Assembly: GCF_032050975.1 (NCBI RefSeq)
Contig: NZ_CP116967.1
Span: 1,237,001-1,301,000, forward strand
Direction of reading: 5' to 3'
Origin: Candidatus Nitrospira allomarina
Lineage (GTDB): Bacteria; Nitrospirota; Nitrospiria; Nitrospirales; UBA8639
Length of the DNA: 64,000 nt
The notes beneath the pieces are model-generated. The model worked only from the letters and a program-made list of their open reading frames with translations. It made no database searches and was not told the DNA's origin. This document shows, in pieces, positions 1-9,234 of this stretch. A program made the position numbers and the translations under genes. Within the stretch, counting starts at the first letter, position 1. Every line of letters begins with the position of its first letter.

Positions 1-970
1 TGACATGTTGCAGTCCGGTGACCACTCGTGCGAGGTGGTCGAAGTGAATGTGATCAGGTGTATCGTTCGAGGTGTGGTAATTCGGATCCCGAAACAGAGC
101 GGTATCCGTGACCATGAGGGCGGGGAATCCTTCCTGCCAGAATGCCCAATGATCCGACCAGCCTACTCCAGGCAACCACTCAGGTAACGCAGCCCCTTCT
201 GAAGGAAACTGGGTGTGCTGTCGAAAGGACCATACCGCCTGCTGCACCCAATCCCTGTTCGCAAGGTTACTCACAAAACCGATGAAATTTCCCTTTGACG
301 GGTAAATGAGGCTGAGCGGCGGTGGGTATCTTTGGCTGTTCGGTGCCTCTGTATAGTAGCCAATGGTTTCAAGGCTAAGCATGAGGATAATGCGTTCATT
401 CTGCTGGCGACTGCGCTGGGCATACACGCGGCTCCCCATGCTTGGGGTTTGAAAAAATGGAGGTTCTTCGTTGGCGAAGGCCACAAATCTGAGAGTGCGA
501 GAAACAGGGGATTGGGCGAATACCCGGGCCAGGGCCAACATCGCCGCGATTCCGGTCCCGTTATCATTCGCGCCGGGACTCCCTTTGACGGAATCATAGT
601 GTGCGCCAATAAGAAGGATGTCTTCCCGGCGATCCGTCCCGCGTACCTCGGCTTCGATGTTTTCACAGATGTTTCCGGAAACGTCGAATTTTTGGCTGAG
701 GACATCATATCCGGCGGCTTTGAATTCAGTGCGAATGTATTCGGCCGCGAGCATGAGTTTGTCATAGTGAAAGAGATTGCGTTCTCCTATTTGTGTGCTC
801 AGCGTGTGGACATGGGTGTGAAGTTTTTGCTCCAGGTCACGTATTTCGTCGGTCGCTAATGGCAAGGCGCCTTGATAACTGCTCCCCGGCATCCAAATCA
901 TTCCGTACCATCCTCCTGCACACACAACGATCAAGGTTCCCGCCATGACGACCCACCGTGAAGTGTTCAC
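1..970 (-). CDS. M28-family metallopeptidase (partial, 3' end beyond left edge)
   Basis: Read on the minus strand, one open frame runs from a GTG at 970 to the window edge with no stop. It encodes a membrane-anchored or exported zinc aminopeptidase of family M28. The N-terminus has a hydrophobic stretch (MAGTLIVVCAGGWYGMIW). The core carries GAHYDSVKGSPGANDNGTG (metal-ligand His and Asp), then FANEEPPFF (catalytic and ligand Glu pair), a later SDHWAF and near the edge HTSNDTPD, the last metal-ligand His region. AGGAG lies four bases before GTG 970, which decided the start; an internal ATG at about 946 is the alternative. M28 enzymes trim N-terminal residues from peptides outside the cytoplasm; the substrate is unknown. 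The C-terminus lies outside the window. Confidence 0.85.
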   Translation of the reverse strand, partial: MNTSRWVVMAGTLIVVCAGGWYGMIWMPGSSYQGALPLATDEIRDLEQKLHTHVHTLSTQIGERNLFHYDKLMLAAEYIRTEFKAAGYDVLSQKFDVSGNICENIEAEVRGTDRREDILLIGAHYDSVKGSPGANDNGTGIAAMLALARVFAQSPVSRTLRFVAFANEEPPFFQTPSMGSRVYAQRSRQQNERIILMLSLETIGYYTEAPNSQRYPPPLSLIYPSKGNFIGFVSNLANRDWVQQAVWSFRQHTQFPSEGAALPEWLPGVGWSDHWAFWQEGFPALMVTDTALFRDPNYHTSNDTPDHIHFDHLARVVTGLQHV

Positions 971-1371
971 CTTTCTCCTTCGACCTTTCAGAATCAGGGC
1001 CGATTCATTCCTGCCCGTGTATCTGCCGACTGAGGTGCGGTGTTATTTGGCATTCCGAAGGATTGTTACGATAGGATTATGTGATGAAACAGGAATTGGA
1101 TCGTCATCAATTTTTATTAACCTTTGAATTTTTGGGATTGCTTGTGCCAGGGGGCTGGCCGGATACGCCTGGGATGAGCTTAAAAAGGTTATGAGGTGAT
1201 GCATCAGACTCAGCAATGTTTGAAGGTTCCGTCGCGGCATCCATCGGATTGCATCAATCACCAATTGTATGACTCATATGAGCGGCAACAATCGACTTCA
1301 TCACGGTTGCTTGTGAGCCGTGAGGGTATCTCTACATTCAACCGGCAGAGAATCAGCTCCCAAAACCGGTC
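971..1371. other. Intergenic region, no gene recognised
   Basis: About 400 bases lie between the divergently placed 5' end of the M28 peptidase gene and the 3' end of the downstream methyltransferase gene. Short open frames occur on both strands, but none has a ribosome-binding site with a recognisable protein. The promoter of the peptidase gene should be here; I could not assign it. Confidence 0.4.
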
Positions 1372-2382
1372 TCATTTGATGCCTACTACCATGGAATCCG
1401 CTCCGATTAAATGCTCCACGCGGGTTTCGCGAAATCCGGCTTCCCGCAACCACCCGGTGCAGTCCGCGCCGGTATAGTCAAACCCCCCTGGCAACTCGAT
1501 CAACATATTCAAACTCATCAAGAGACCGAAGGCGTTTGAGCGTCGCTCATCATCGATCAACGACTCGAAGATAATCAGGGCGCCGCTTGGGGGCAAGGCG
1601 TCATAAGCTTTGGCGATCAACATTTTCTTTTCTTCCAAATTCCAGTCGTGGAGAATATGGCCCATCGAGAGCACTTCGGCTTTTGGAAGGGGGTCCGAGA
1701 AAAAATTTCCTGGATAAAATTGCAATCGGGAGGACAGTCCGAAGGAGTGGACGTATTCCTTAAAAATTGGACCCGTGTCGGGTAAATCAAACCCACCGCC
1801 GGTAATATGTTCATGCGCCAATCCCACCTGCACCGCTAATCCGCCTTGGGCGGATCCGACATCAATGAAGGTGTGGTATTGTTTCCAGGGAAATTGAGAG
1901 GCGATCTTCCTGCTGGCTCCCATGCTCAACCCTGTCATGGAACTTAAAAACTCTTTCAGGCGCTGAGGATCGCTGTATAATTCTTCAAAGAAATTCTTGC
2001 CTTCTTTGACTTCGTTCTGCGGTAGCCCGGTCCGTAATCCCTCGGTCAGATTTCCCCAAAATCGGTAAAGACGGAAATTGACCATTTCCAGCCACCCTCC
2101 CAAGTAGGTGGGTTTGGCTCTATCTAAAAACAGGTCGGTCTCGGATGTATTGGCATAGTGTCCATTCTGCCTATCCAACATGCCCAGTGCGACAAGCGCA
2201 TCAAAAAAATCCCTCGCGCTGCGAGGATGAAGCCCCAGACGTGCCTGCAGGACCTGGGCATCAAGCGGCTGTTTGGCCAACTCGGAGAAGACGCCGAGTT
2301 CCACGGCGCTCAACAGTGTCTTGGAGCCCCAGAAGGCCATTCCCAATTGCATGATTCGATCCGGCGTCACTTCCTCTGCCAT
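1372..2382 (-). CDS. SAM-dependent O-methyltransferase (family 2 type)
   Basis: A 336-residue cytoplasmic methyltransferase. Residues 1-100 form a winged-helix dimerisation domain ([18 protein letters not shown], then [19 protein letters not shown]) as in plant-type and bacterial family-2 O-methyltransferases. The C-terminal half has a Rossmann fold with glycine-rich motif I ([16 protein letters not shown]), followed by FDLPDTGPI and [16 protein letters not shown], which resembles the catalytic His-Asp-Trp segment of the family. It transfers a methyl group from SAM to a hydroxyl of a small molecule; relatives act in carotenoid and aromatic secondary metabolism, but the substrate here is unknown. 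Another methyltransferase gene lies 80 bases upstream on the same strand, so the two may be co-transcribed. Confidence 0.8.
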   Translation of the reverse strand: MAEEVTPDRIMQLGMAFWGSKTLLSAVELGVFSELAKQPLDAQVLQARLGLHPRSARDFFDALVALGMLDRQNGHYANTSETDLFLDRAKPTYLGGWLEMVNFRLYRFWGNLTEGLRTGLPQNEVKEGKNFFEELYSDPQRLKEFLSSMTGLSMGASRKIASQFPWKQYHTFIDVGSAQGGLAVQVGLAHEHITGGGFDLPDTGPIFKEYVHSFGLSSRLQFYPGNFFSDPLPKAEVLSMGHILHDWNLEEKKMLIAKAYDALPPSGALIIFESLIDDERRSNAFGLLMSLNMLIELPGGFDYTGADCTGWLREAGFRETRVEHLIGADSMVVGIK

Positions 2383-2462
2383 TTTCCAGTTCCCTTCTCT
2401 TCTATAAGAGCCGTGTGGAAAAATAATCGTGCTCGTTGAATTCGGTTAGAGCCCCAGGATGC

Positions 2463-3290
2463 TTATGGCTTTGGCAACCAACCAGCCATGACACAGCGTT
2501 GCGCGAAAAGCGGCACAAAGCTTCGGGTGTCGAGGGAAATCGTATTCATGAATTGGTCTGCCAATGTTTGATCGGCGAAGCATTCATAGACATCGTCTAA
2601 GAATCCCCCACGGAGCAACGGATGATACAGGAACTCTTGACCTGGACCGGTGTGCACTTCCAGGGGATATTCTGTCACGTCAATGTTGACCAATCCGCAG
2701 GCTGCCAGCCATGTTCGGGCATCCACCGCCGAAGGCCGTTCGGCAAGATAATCGGCAAATGCCTCTCGTTCTTTCGTGAGCCCTTGTTGGGTCATTTCCC
2801 GGTCCACGCGTTTCCATAGGGAATCAAACGTTCCAAGGGAGGGAAATGTGAGAACCAATTGCCCTCCAGGCTTGAGAAATCGAGCCAATTGCTGAAGGGC
2901 CTCCAGACGGTGAGGCCGAAAAAACATAAAGGACAGGTTGCCCGTGATGCGATCGAATTGGCCGAGATCGGGGGGCAAGGTTCGGACATCCCCAAGGCGA
3001 AACTCCAGCCAGGGGAAATATGGTCCCTGAACGGCGCGGGCACGAATGAGTTGGGCGTGATTGGCATCAATTCCAATGACATGGCCACCTGGTCCAACAT
3101 GATGAGCGAGATAAAAGGCAGGAATCCCATCTCCACAGGCCACATCCAGTATGGTTGCGCCTTCAGAGAGATCCAAGTGGGTCAACAGGCTTTCGGCAAA
3201 TGGTCTGGACCAGGGATCTTTTTTCGGCAGTTCACACAGCCATGCCGGCGGGTTCTTCAACGAAGATGAATGGGAAGGAGTGGGCATCAT
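2463..3290 (-). CDS. Class I SAM-dependent methyltransferase
   Basis: A 275-residue soluble protein with a single UbiE/type-11-like Rossmann methyltransferase domain. Motif I is ILDVACGDGIPAFYLA at about residue 45, followed by VIGIDANHAQL (acidic end of strand 2), FRLGDVRTLP and the post-motif LKPGGQLVLTFP. It uses SAM to methylate an unidentified small molecule. It lies upstream of the O-methyltransferase gene on the same strand, suggesting a two-gene unit. The first ATG is used; a later start is possible because the first 15 residues (MMPTPSHSSSLKNPP) are low in complexity. Confidence 0.75.
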   Translation of the reverse strand: MMPTPSHSSSLKNPPAWLCELPKKDPWSRPFAESLLTHLDLSEGATILDVACGDGIPAFYLAHHVGPGGHVIGIDANHAQLIRARAVQGPYFPWLEFRLGDVRTLPPDLGQFDRITGNLSFMFFRPHRLEALQQLARFLKPGGQLVLTFPSLGTFDSLWKRVDREMTQQGLTKEREAFADYLAERPSAVDARTWLAACGLVNIDVTEYPLEVHTGPGQEFLYHPLLRGGFLDDVYECFADQTLADQFMNTISLDTRSFVPLFAQRCVMAGWLPKP

Positions 3291-3740
3291 GAACCACCGC
3301 GGCTGAGCATCAATGAAACCCTAGCATGGTGAGAGCGGATTATTCGAGTGCCCTTGCACCCCCCACATTCTCAAAAGGGCTGTTCCCGGGAAACCCCTGC
3401 ATGGAGAGCCCCCACAACAGTTTTCAATTTCCTTTGTTGTTCAATCCTGTTCTGGGTCTGAAACAGAGAACGGGGAAACATGAAATTCAAAGAAAACGTG
3501 GCGCTTTTTCCTGTGAGGGCCTTGAGATCTAACCATTCCGTGGTGTCCACAATCCCCCATATTTGGAATCTACGGGATTGACGGAGTGGGCTCTGCCTGC
3601 ACAAGCGGATCCCGTTCTTGGAGCTCTGGGCTGGAAGGATGCACATTTTCCAGGGATTCAGGGGCTGTTAGGGGAAGTGATCGAGTCATGACAACGGCTT
3701 TCAAGGCATGCTTCACCAACTGAGAGAACAGGAAATCGGT
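3291..3740. other. Intergenic region with weak small ORF
   Basis: About 450 bases between the methyltransferase pair and the PhoD-like gene. Reading on past the phosphatase stop codon in the same minus-strand frame gives about 56 open codons ending in VQAEPTPSIP near 3585, with possible TTG, GTG or ATG starts. I see no ribosome-binding site and no known family. It may be a tiny gene or decayed sequence. Confidence 0.3.
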
Positions 3741-5066
3741 TTAATTTTCTTCAAGGATGACTTGGTGAAGCAAAGTCTTGTTGGCATCAAACCACTCTAT
3801 GTGGACCGAGGGCTTCAAGCCATTAGGATCAACGGTGATTTTCCCAAAATTTCGTGAGGCGTCGTTAAAGTACTCAAATCGTGGCTCTCGATCAGAAATT
3901 CTGTAATTCATCGAAGCGGCCAGGGGACCGAAAATAAATTCTTTGCGATCCGTCAAACCAGGCATGCGACTCACCGCTCCAAGATGCACATCACCGGCAA
4001 GGAACACCACTCCCGTAATGCCCATTTTGTCTAAAAACCGCAAGATCTCATCTCGCTCATCGGGATATTCTCCCCATTTATCGACCCGAGGATCGGAAAA
4101 GGGGACGGAGGAGATAATAAATTTAAATCTGGCGGAAGAGGCCTCGAGCTGGGCCAGAAGCCATTGTTTTTGATCAGCTCCCAACATCGTGTTGGTTGCC
4201 GGATTTCGATATTGGCGGGTATCCAGGAGAAAGAGTTCCACGGCTTTTCCCCAGCGAAATGTCCGATAGAGACGGGTGGGATCCGGCGTATACTGGCGAA
4301 TGGGCCAGTAGGTAAAAAAGGCCTCGCGACCAATAGGCATGAGTGGATTCGTTGAAGTGAAGTCACTGTCCACTTCGTGATCGTCCCAGATGGCATAGAC
4401 ACTTGTTTCTGCCAAAAGCCGTCGAGCCAATCCGTCACGGTTTTCTCGATATTTGTGCCAATAGTCCGATAATTCTCGGGCAGGCGTGTCTTTGTCCGCG
4501 TAAATAGTGTCTCCCAAAAACACAAAAAAGTCTGGACTCACCGTGCGCATGGTTTCCATAATTGAAAAAGGTTGAAAACTATGGCGCGTATCTCCTCCAA
4601 CCACAAAGGTCACGGTCGTCACGTCATCTTCAAGTGGAGCCGTGATGAATTGACATGGTCGTCCGGGATCTTTTCCCGGCTCCAGGCTCCGATACCAATA
4701 CCGTGTTTTCGGGGTCAAAGCCCTCAGGGGAATGTGGGTGGTGAAATCGGTTTCCGGAGAGGTTGTCACCATTTTGGTTTCTTGAAAGGTGGACCACTCT
4801 GGGTCAGGGGAATATTGAATTTTCAGGGTTTGGGGGCCAGTGCTTTGCAACCACACGATGGCTTCATGCGGCGTCACATCTCCCACGGCGCAATTAAATT
4901 CGCTGCCCCTCTGTTCTGCACTATCCGGCAATTCTATGGAGGCGCACCCTCCCAACACTCCACAAAAGCAGATGAGCAATACCCATTCTTTCATGTGGGC
5001 CGGAGCAAGCCTCCATCCCGTTATCCAGGGTGGTTCCGCTTTCATCGTATGGTCAATCCTTTTCAA
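3741..5066 (-). CDS. PhoD-like alkaline phosphatase, lipoprotein
   Basis: A 441-residue exported phosphatase of the PhoD family (metal-dependent phosphoesterase). The segment MKEWVLLICFCGVLGGCAS is a lipoprotein signal with an LGGC lipobox, so the mature protein is probably anchored to a membrane on the periplasmic side. An N-terminal beta domain is followed by metal-binding motifs: FVVGGDTRHS, FFVFLGDTIYAD, YAIWDDHEVDSDF and VVFLAGDVHLGAVSR. The listed start is a TTG at 5066; the ATG at 4994, immediately before the lipobox signal, is an attractive alternative although its ribosome-binding site is poor. It hydrolyses phosphomono- or diesters to supply phosphate. No phosphate-regulon operator was recognised. 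Confidence 0.85.
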   Translation of the reverse strand: MKRIDHTMKAEPPWITGWRLAPAHMKEWVLLICFCGVLGGCASIELPDSAEQRGSEFNCAVGDVTPHEAIVWLQSTGPQTLKIQYSPDPEWSTFQETKMVTTSPETDFTTHIPLRALTPKTRYWYRSLEPGKDPGRPCQFITAPLEDDVTTVTFVVGGDTRHSFQPFSIMETMRTVSPDFFVFLGDTIYADKDTPARELSDYWHKYRENRDGLARRLLAETSVYAIWDDHEVDSDFTSTNPLMPIGREAFFTYWPIRQYTPDPTRLYRTFRWGKAVELFLLDTRQYRNPATNTMLGADQKQWLLAQLEASSARFKFIISSVPFSDPRVDKWGEYPDERDEILRFLDKMGITGVVFLAGDVHLGAVSRMPGLTDRKEFIFGPLAASMNYRISDREPRFEYFNDASRNFGKITVDPNGLKPSVHIEWFDANKTLLHQVILEEN

Positions 5067-5285
5067 TTTTTCCAGTCGGGAGAAATCTTCTGATGAATAT
5101 AATAGGGTAAGAGGTTGGAAGGGGATGTCATCCCATTTGACATAATTTCCTCAAACCTGTTAGCCCGCGGGTAATTCGGATAAGGTTCAATCGGGTTCCA
5201 TCCTTCACCAAAATTTGCACCTTTGCTCTGGCAAAGAATACAATTTTGCTAGTCTCCCTGAATGACGAGGATAAGAGCAACTTTT

Positions 5286-5852
5286 ATGACGCCATTTCCC
5301 TTTCTCTGTATTGCCTTGCTTGGGGCATTCCATCTCACTTCCCGGGAGGAGGCTGTCTTCCCTTATCAAGCTGATCACCAACCTTCAATCCGGGTTCAGC
5401 CTGTGGCCATGAATACCAATCCGTTTTCGTCGCTTCAAACACGCCCAAAGCTTCCGGTGGAACCGGATGAGTTCGATCCTCGGGAGATCAACGCCTATTA
5501 TGATTGGCGCAACGATATGTTCTTCAGGGAATTTGACCTGACCGGCTCCGGGTCCGTTAATTTTATGACGGCACGTCGAACCTATAAGGTATGGCTCGAC
5601 GAGTTCGGCACCCCGGTCGTCTTGACCGTGGGCGATCCGGTGTTTTTTTGGATTGATTTAAATGGAAACGGGAAGTTTGAGCAGGAGCTGGGTGAGATGT
5701 TCAAGGATTCCTATGAGGATGGGGTCACCGGCAATGAAGAGCCTTATGATAATAGCGATCTTCAAGAGCCTGCGGGTCCTGGACCGGAATGGAACCCTCC
5801 TCCACAAGGAGGTTTTAAGCTCCCGCCCTGCGATTCACGGTTCGGGTGTTGA
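5286..5852 (+). CDS. Secreted hypothetical protein with EF-hand-like loop
   Basis: I do not recognise a named family. The product of about 188 residues begins with a signal peptide (MTPFPFLCIALLGAFHLT). The mature part has an acidic segment (WIDLNGNGKFEQELGEMF) resembling an EF-hand or dockerin calcium loop (D-x-N-x-N-G-x-F-E), preceded by EFDLTGSGSVNFMTARRTY, a second degenerate loop. It ends with two cysteines. A calcium-binding envelope protein is plausible. An ATG at 5262 would add eight residues, but 5286 gives a cleaner signal peptide. It converges with the cupredoxin-like gene at 5889. Confidence 0.6.
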   Translation: MTPFPFLCIALLGAFHLTSREEAVFPYQADHQPSIRVQPVAMNTNPFSSLQTRPKLPVEPDEFDPREINAYYDWRNDMFFREFDLTGSGSVNFMTARRTYKVWLDEFGTPVVLTVGDPVFFWIDLNGNGKFEQELGEMFKDSYEDGVTGNEEPYDNSDLQEPAGPGPEWNPPPQGGFKLPPCDSRFGC

Positions 5853-5888
5853 TGATACCCCGGGACCATTCATTTCTTCAGTTGCCCT

Positions 5889-6698
5889 TCATTCATCCAC
5901 GAAGGCAAATCCCACCTGCAAATCTCCCCGTGCTTCAATGGTGACTTCCTGGCGCTGTTCACCCAACACCGGATGCCGGACTAACAACGTATAGGTTCCC
6001 GGCGGAATTTGTTCAATGGTGAACCGGCCTTCTTGATCAGAAATGGCAAAATACGGGTTGTCCACGACGTACAACCAGTTCTGCATGAAGTCATGCCGAT
6101 TACATATGATCCGCACCACGACCCCGTCTTCCATTTTGTCTGAGGGAAATACCTGGACGATCTCATCATGAGGTTGAAGATCCTGATTATGAACCGTGCG
6201 CAGAATTCTTCCCCTGGTATCCTTGGATACAAAGGAGTGCAGGACATGCTTGATCGAATCTTGGTTCTCAAAGCGCACCGCTTCATTGGCTGCGATCACA
6301 CCCGTGAAAGGACCAAAATTGCAATCTTGGGTCTCGACCTGAAGTCCGAGGGATTCCCCTCCCAGGTATCGAAATTCACCCGTTCCAGGTAAATTCCCCG
6401 TGAAGGTTTTTGGAAAGAACGGTTTTCCCGTATCAATGCCCTCAAGCACGACCACCGCACCAGTCAGGAATCCATCTCGAGATTCAACTTTCATGAGCCT
6501 GCGTTCTTGGCCACAAACCTCTGGATTTTTTTCTACCTTAAAGTGTAAAGGCTCTGGCGGGGAGCCTAGGAAAGAAACCCTCCCATGGATGGATCCACCA
6601 GTCTGAACATGTCCCACTTCATACGCATGGGACGCACCGGGACCCATGACCAGGGATAGACTAGCCAGTAATATCCACAAAGCATTGTTGATATTCAT
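5889..6698 (-). CDS. Periplasmic cupredoxin-like protein with carboxypeptidase-regulatory domain
   Basis: A 269-residue exported protein. The signal peptide starts MNINNALWILLASLSLV and ends near SHAYE. The middle contains a plastocyanin-like fold with candidate type-1 copper ligands: His in SIKHVLHSF, then ICNRHDFMQNW, which supplies a C-x2-H-x2-M cluster. Residues from about 215 (ISDQEGRFTIEQIPPGTYTL) form a carboxypeptidase-regulatory beta-sandwich. AAGGAG lies just upstream of ATG 6698, which sets the start; a longer reading from 6749 lacks such a site. It may carry or buffer copper or electrons in the periplasm. Its neighbour at 6768 is an outer-membrane transporter-like protein rich in Met and His. 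Confidence 0.75.
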   Translation of the reverse strand: MNINNALWILLASLSLVMGPGASHAYEVGHVQTGGSIHGRVSFLGSPPEPLHFKVEKNPEVCGQERRLMKVESRDGFLTGAVVVLEGIDTGKPFFPKTFTGNLPGTGEFRYLGGESLGLQVETQDCNFGPFTGVIAANEAVRFENQDSIKHVLHSFVSKDTRGRILRTVHNQDLQPHDEIVQVFPSDKMEDGVVVRIICNRHDFMQNWLYVVDNPYFAISDQEGRFTIEQIPPGTYTLLVRHPVLGEQRQEVTIEARGDLQVGFAFVDE

Positions 6699-6767
6699 GA
6701 TCCATCTCCTTATTTTGCGTTTTCCTAGACTCTCCGGAATTTGAGCCATCCCTACACAATCTTTTTT

Positions 6768-7910
6768 CTACATAACCATTTGCCATCCAACCCAAAAAGA
6801 CCAGGCTTGCTTCAATTGCGGACCGTCAAGATATTGATAAATAGGCGCGCCGGCTTCAACATTCAGGTGATTCTCGAGGCCCATAAACTCCGGAAACAGA
6901 ATATTCACACCTCCCATAAGGTCCAACCGCTGTCCCCCTTGTCGATCAGGGTCGGCGGTTGGGACGAGAGGGATTTGTGCGGGTCCAACTGTCGTTTGGA
7001 GTTGGCCGTCTTCTCTCTTGATGTTGTACCATTGTTGCCAGTTCAAGCGCGCAGACGTGCTGATCCAATCAGCCCAACGGTAGGCCCCCCAGGAGTTCAC
7101 CTTATATTGATTGCCCTCCTTATAACCCTGCTGATTGTATCCGAGACGAACCGTTCCAAGTGCCTGAAACCCCCACGACACATTGTTCCGAACCCCGGTA
7201 TAGGTCAGTCCGGGTAACAGGTCGACGGTGCCTGAACCCAATCGCATTGGATAGGGCAGCAATGAGTTGTTCCCTAACGGTGTGTTATCCGTAGGATTGA
7301 TATCGCCGGTCGGCAGCGATACGCCCGTATTCAAATGAAACCGATGGGAACCGATACTGGGTGTTTCAAACGCATACAGTCGCCAAAGGGCCGCCAACTT
7401 GGTATCCCCGAATCCGCTGGAGTTGGTCGTAAAATTAACCCCGGCTCTGTTCTGATGTTCCATCTCTTTCATGACGTAGGGAAGCATGGCCATCAGGGTA
7501 ATTGTATCATTCAAGCCATACATCGCACTGAACATGTGCATCTGCGTCGTCATGTTTTTAGGAGTCACTGCGAAATCCTTTAACACGTCATTGCTGGAAA
7601 GATTGTCGGTTCCATTCCGCATCTTGTCCATATACATGTACATATACCGGTAGGTAAACATGAACTCACCCTTGTTATGCGTATGATCCTGCATGACCCC
7701 GATGGGAGCGTGGGAATCGGGGCGCTCCGCCTGATAAAAATTGCCGATGATGAGCCGCTCCCCTTTTTCGTCGGCCTTCTTCCCTAATGATTCCTCCACT
7801 CCCCCCATGAGACCATCCAATAACGCCCCTTCAGCAGGCGGGAGGGCATAAACGATGCCAACACTTCCAACGATGAGCCCAAAACATAGATATCGAATAC
7901 TCCTAGTCAT
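6768..7910 (-). CDS. Outer-membrane transporter-like beta-barrel, Met/His-rich
   Basis: About 380 residues starting with a signal peptide (MTRSIRYLCFGLIVGSV). The body has alternating aromatic and polar residues typical of an outer-membrane barrel, with phrases such as GVMQDHTHNKGEFMFTYRYM, TTQMHMFSAMYG and a terminal aromatic strand (WSFWVGWQMVM). It resembles transporter/Phenol_MetA_deg-type barrels. The many Met and His residues in the first half suggest contact with soft metals such as copper, which is inference. ATG 7910 is chosen because the residues upstream of it are not signal-like. It lies 69 bases upstream of the cupredoxin-like gene on the same strand, with the small His-rich protein gene further upstream. 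Confidence 0.65.
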   Translation of the reverse strand: MTRSIRYLCFGLIVGSVGIVYALPPAEGALLDGLMGGVEESLGKKADEKGERLIIGNFYQAERPDSHAPIGVMQDHTHNKGEFMFTYRYMYMYMDKMRNGTDNLSSNDVLKDFAVTPKNMTTQMHMFSAMYGLNDTITLMAMLPYVMKEMEHQNRAGVNFTTNSSGFGDTKLAALWRLYAFETPSIGSHRFHLNTGVSLPTGDINPTDNTPLGNNSLLPYPMRLGSGTVDLLPGLTYTGVRNNVSWGFQALGTVRLGYNQQGYKEGNQYKVNSWGAYRWADWISTSARLNWQQWYNIKREDGQLQTTVGPAQIPLVPTADPDRQGGQRLDLMGGVNILFPEFMGLENHLNVEAGAPIYQYLDGPQLKQAWSFWVGWQMVM

Positions 7911-8123
7911 ATTCTTGCCGATCCTTGTCTTGAATAAATTTTCAGTCAATACAGGTCCAATAAATGAATGATGGCGAATTCTTTCCGAATAAAACCTGTT
8001 TAGGGTAAAGGGTGTTTCCGCAGTGCAAAATTCCGCTCGCAAGCTTGTCTAACCAAAGCTTACGAATGAAACACTCTAAATCGAATGTTTTTTTATAACC
8101 AATGAAATGCGTAATGATAAAAG

Positions 8124-8423
8124 CTAAAGGGAGGAAGGGGGGGCACGGGAAGCTGGAGGGATAACAAAAATAACTTGATGAGTGATTGGACGCCAATCTC
8201 CAATTTGAAGAAAAGACTCAACCGGCCCATCCACCAGCACCTGTTTAGTTTCTAGTGTTTGCCCTGCAGCACAAAACCAGGTGCAGAGAAGTGTGGAATG
8301 AGTCCCTTGATGGTGTTGGGAATGGTGTTGACTGTGTTCAACAGCCTGGGCGGCGAGTATGCCACTCAGGGTCAGTAAACAAAAAACCAGGACGACAACA
8401 AATAGGTGAGAAATACGCTTCAT
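8124..8423 (-). CDS. Small exported His/Cys protein (DUF2946-like)
   Basis: A 99-residue protein. It begins with a signal anchor (MKRISHLFVVVLVFCLLTL), followed by a His-rich run (HSQHHSQHHQGTH) and a C-x3-C motif (LLCTWFCAAGQ). This layout resembles DUF2946-type small proteins seen beside copper-resistance genes; the family assignment is tentative. The ribosome-binding site is weak. It lies about 210 bases upstream of the barrel gene on the same strand and may share its transcription. A role in metal binding at the periplasmic face is inferred from the His and Cys residues only. Confidence 0.55.
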   Translation of the reverse strand: MKRISHLFVVVLVFCLLTLSGILAAQAVEHSQHHSQHHQGTHSTLLCTWFCAAGQTLETKQVLVDGPVESFLQIGDWRPITHQVIFVIPPASRAPPSSL

Positions 8424-8838
8424 TGTGTGGGAGCATAATATTCTTTAAGGCCTGTAATTTTAGTAACAGATAAGGAGACCCCACTTCAACCCTATAAAGA
8501 TGGGGCATTTTTCTACAAAGCCAGCTTAAAAATGGCTCAAGCTTAAAAATGCAACGGAGGTGTGGGTGAACTGAAATGTTTTGGACGAACAAGACCCCTC
8601 AGGATTGCGAGTCCTATGTCAGTAGAGGCACTGAGTCGTATCGAATCTAGGCGTACTTTCTTAAGAAGCGGACATGAAAGATTATTCACTAGAGAGGATG
8701 ACATGAGGCAAGATTAAAGAAACCCTTTTGCTTACAGGCGTAACAATCACGTGGGAATAATACCCTACACAACATTGATGGCTCGCGAGTATTTCCCCCC
8801 TATATTACAAATTTTTTTTGCCACCTTGATTCGCTGAA
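8424..8838. other. Intergenic region, nothing recognised
   Basis: About 415 bases containing only short overlapping open frames without convincing starts. A T-rich tract around 8810 precedes (on the plus strand) the 3' end of the CBS gene and, read on the minus strand, is A-rich, so it is not a clear terminator. Confidence 0.4.
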
Positions 8839-9234
8839 TTAATCTACCCCTATTCTGGGTTCCGAGACACTTCCAAAATACACCAGAAGATCCCGTGCTG
8901 AAATTAAACCGACAATTTTCGGTCCATCACACACAACGAGATGGCGAACGCCTAAGTCACCCATCAAATCCAACGCATCGTGCGAAGTTTGGGCCAACTG
9001 AATTGTAGGGAGTGGGGAGGTCATGAGATTCTCTACTTTGGTCTCATCCAGGTTTTTCTTGAGGCCAACGGCCTTATGAACAATAGCTGTATCAGTAATG
9101 ATTCCAACTGGAATACCCTTCCGTTCAACCAACAAGCTTCCAATTCCTTCTTTTTGCATCTTTTCGGCCGCTTGAGTGATTGAAAAACCTTCAGAAATGG
9201 TTTTCAGTTCTTTCTGCATAATTTGGACGATCAT
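8839..9234 (-). CDS. CBS-domain pair protein
   Basis: A soluble 131-residue protein made almost entirely of two CBS motifs (a Bateman module): ISEGFSITQAAEKMQKEGIG through GIITDTAIV, and LMTSPLPTIQLAQTSHDALD through IVGLISARDLLVYFG. Such modules bind adenine nucleotides or SAM and act as energy or redox sensors; the partner is unknown. An AAGGG lies about eight bases before ATG 9234, so this start is preferred over an upstream in-frame start at 9303. It stands alone between two gene-poor regions. Confidence 0.8.
   Translation of the reverse strand: MIVQIMQKELKTISEGFSITQAAEKMQKEGIGSLLVERKGIPVGIITDTAIVHKAVGLKKNLDETKVENLMTSPLPTIQLAQTSHDALDLMGDLGVRHLVVCDGPKIVGLISARDLLVYFGSVSEPRIGVD

Noticed and set aside
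332-859. Open frame of 175 codons on the plus strand
   Set aside because: It lies antisense to the M28 peptidase, whose minus-strand frame carries complete family motifs (HYDS, GANDNG, NEEPP). The plus-strand product has no recognisable features.
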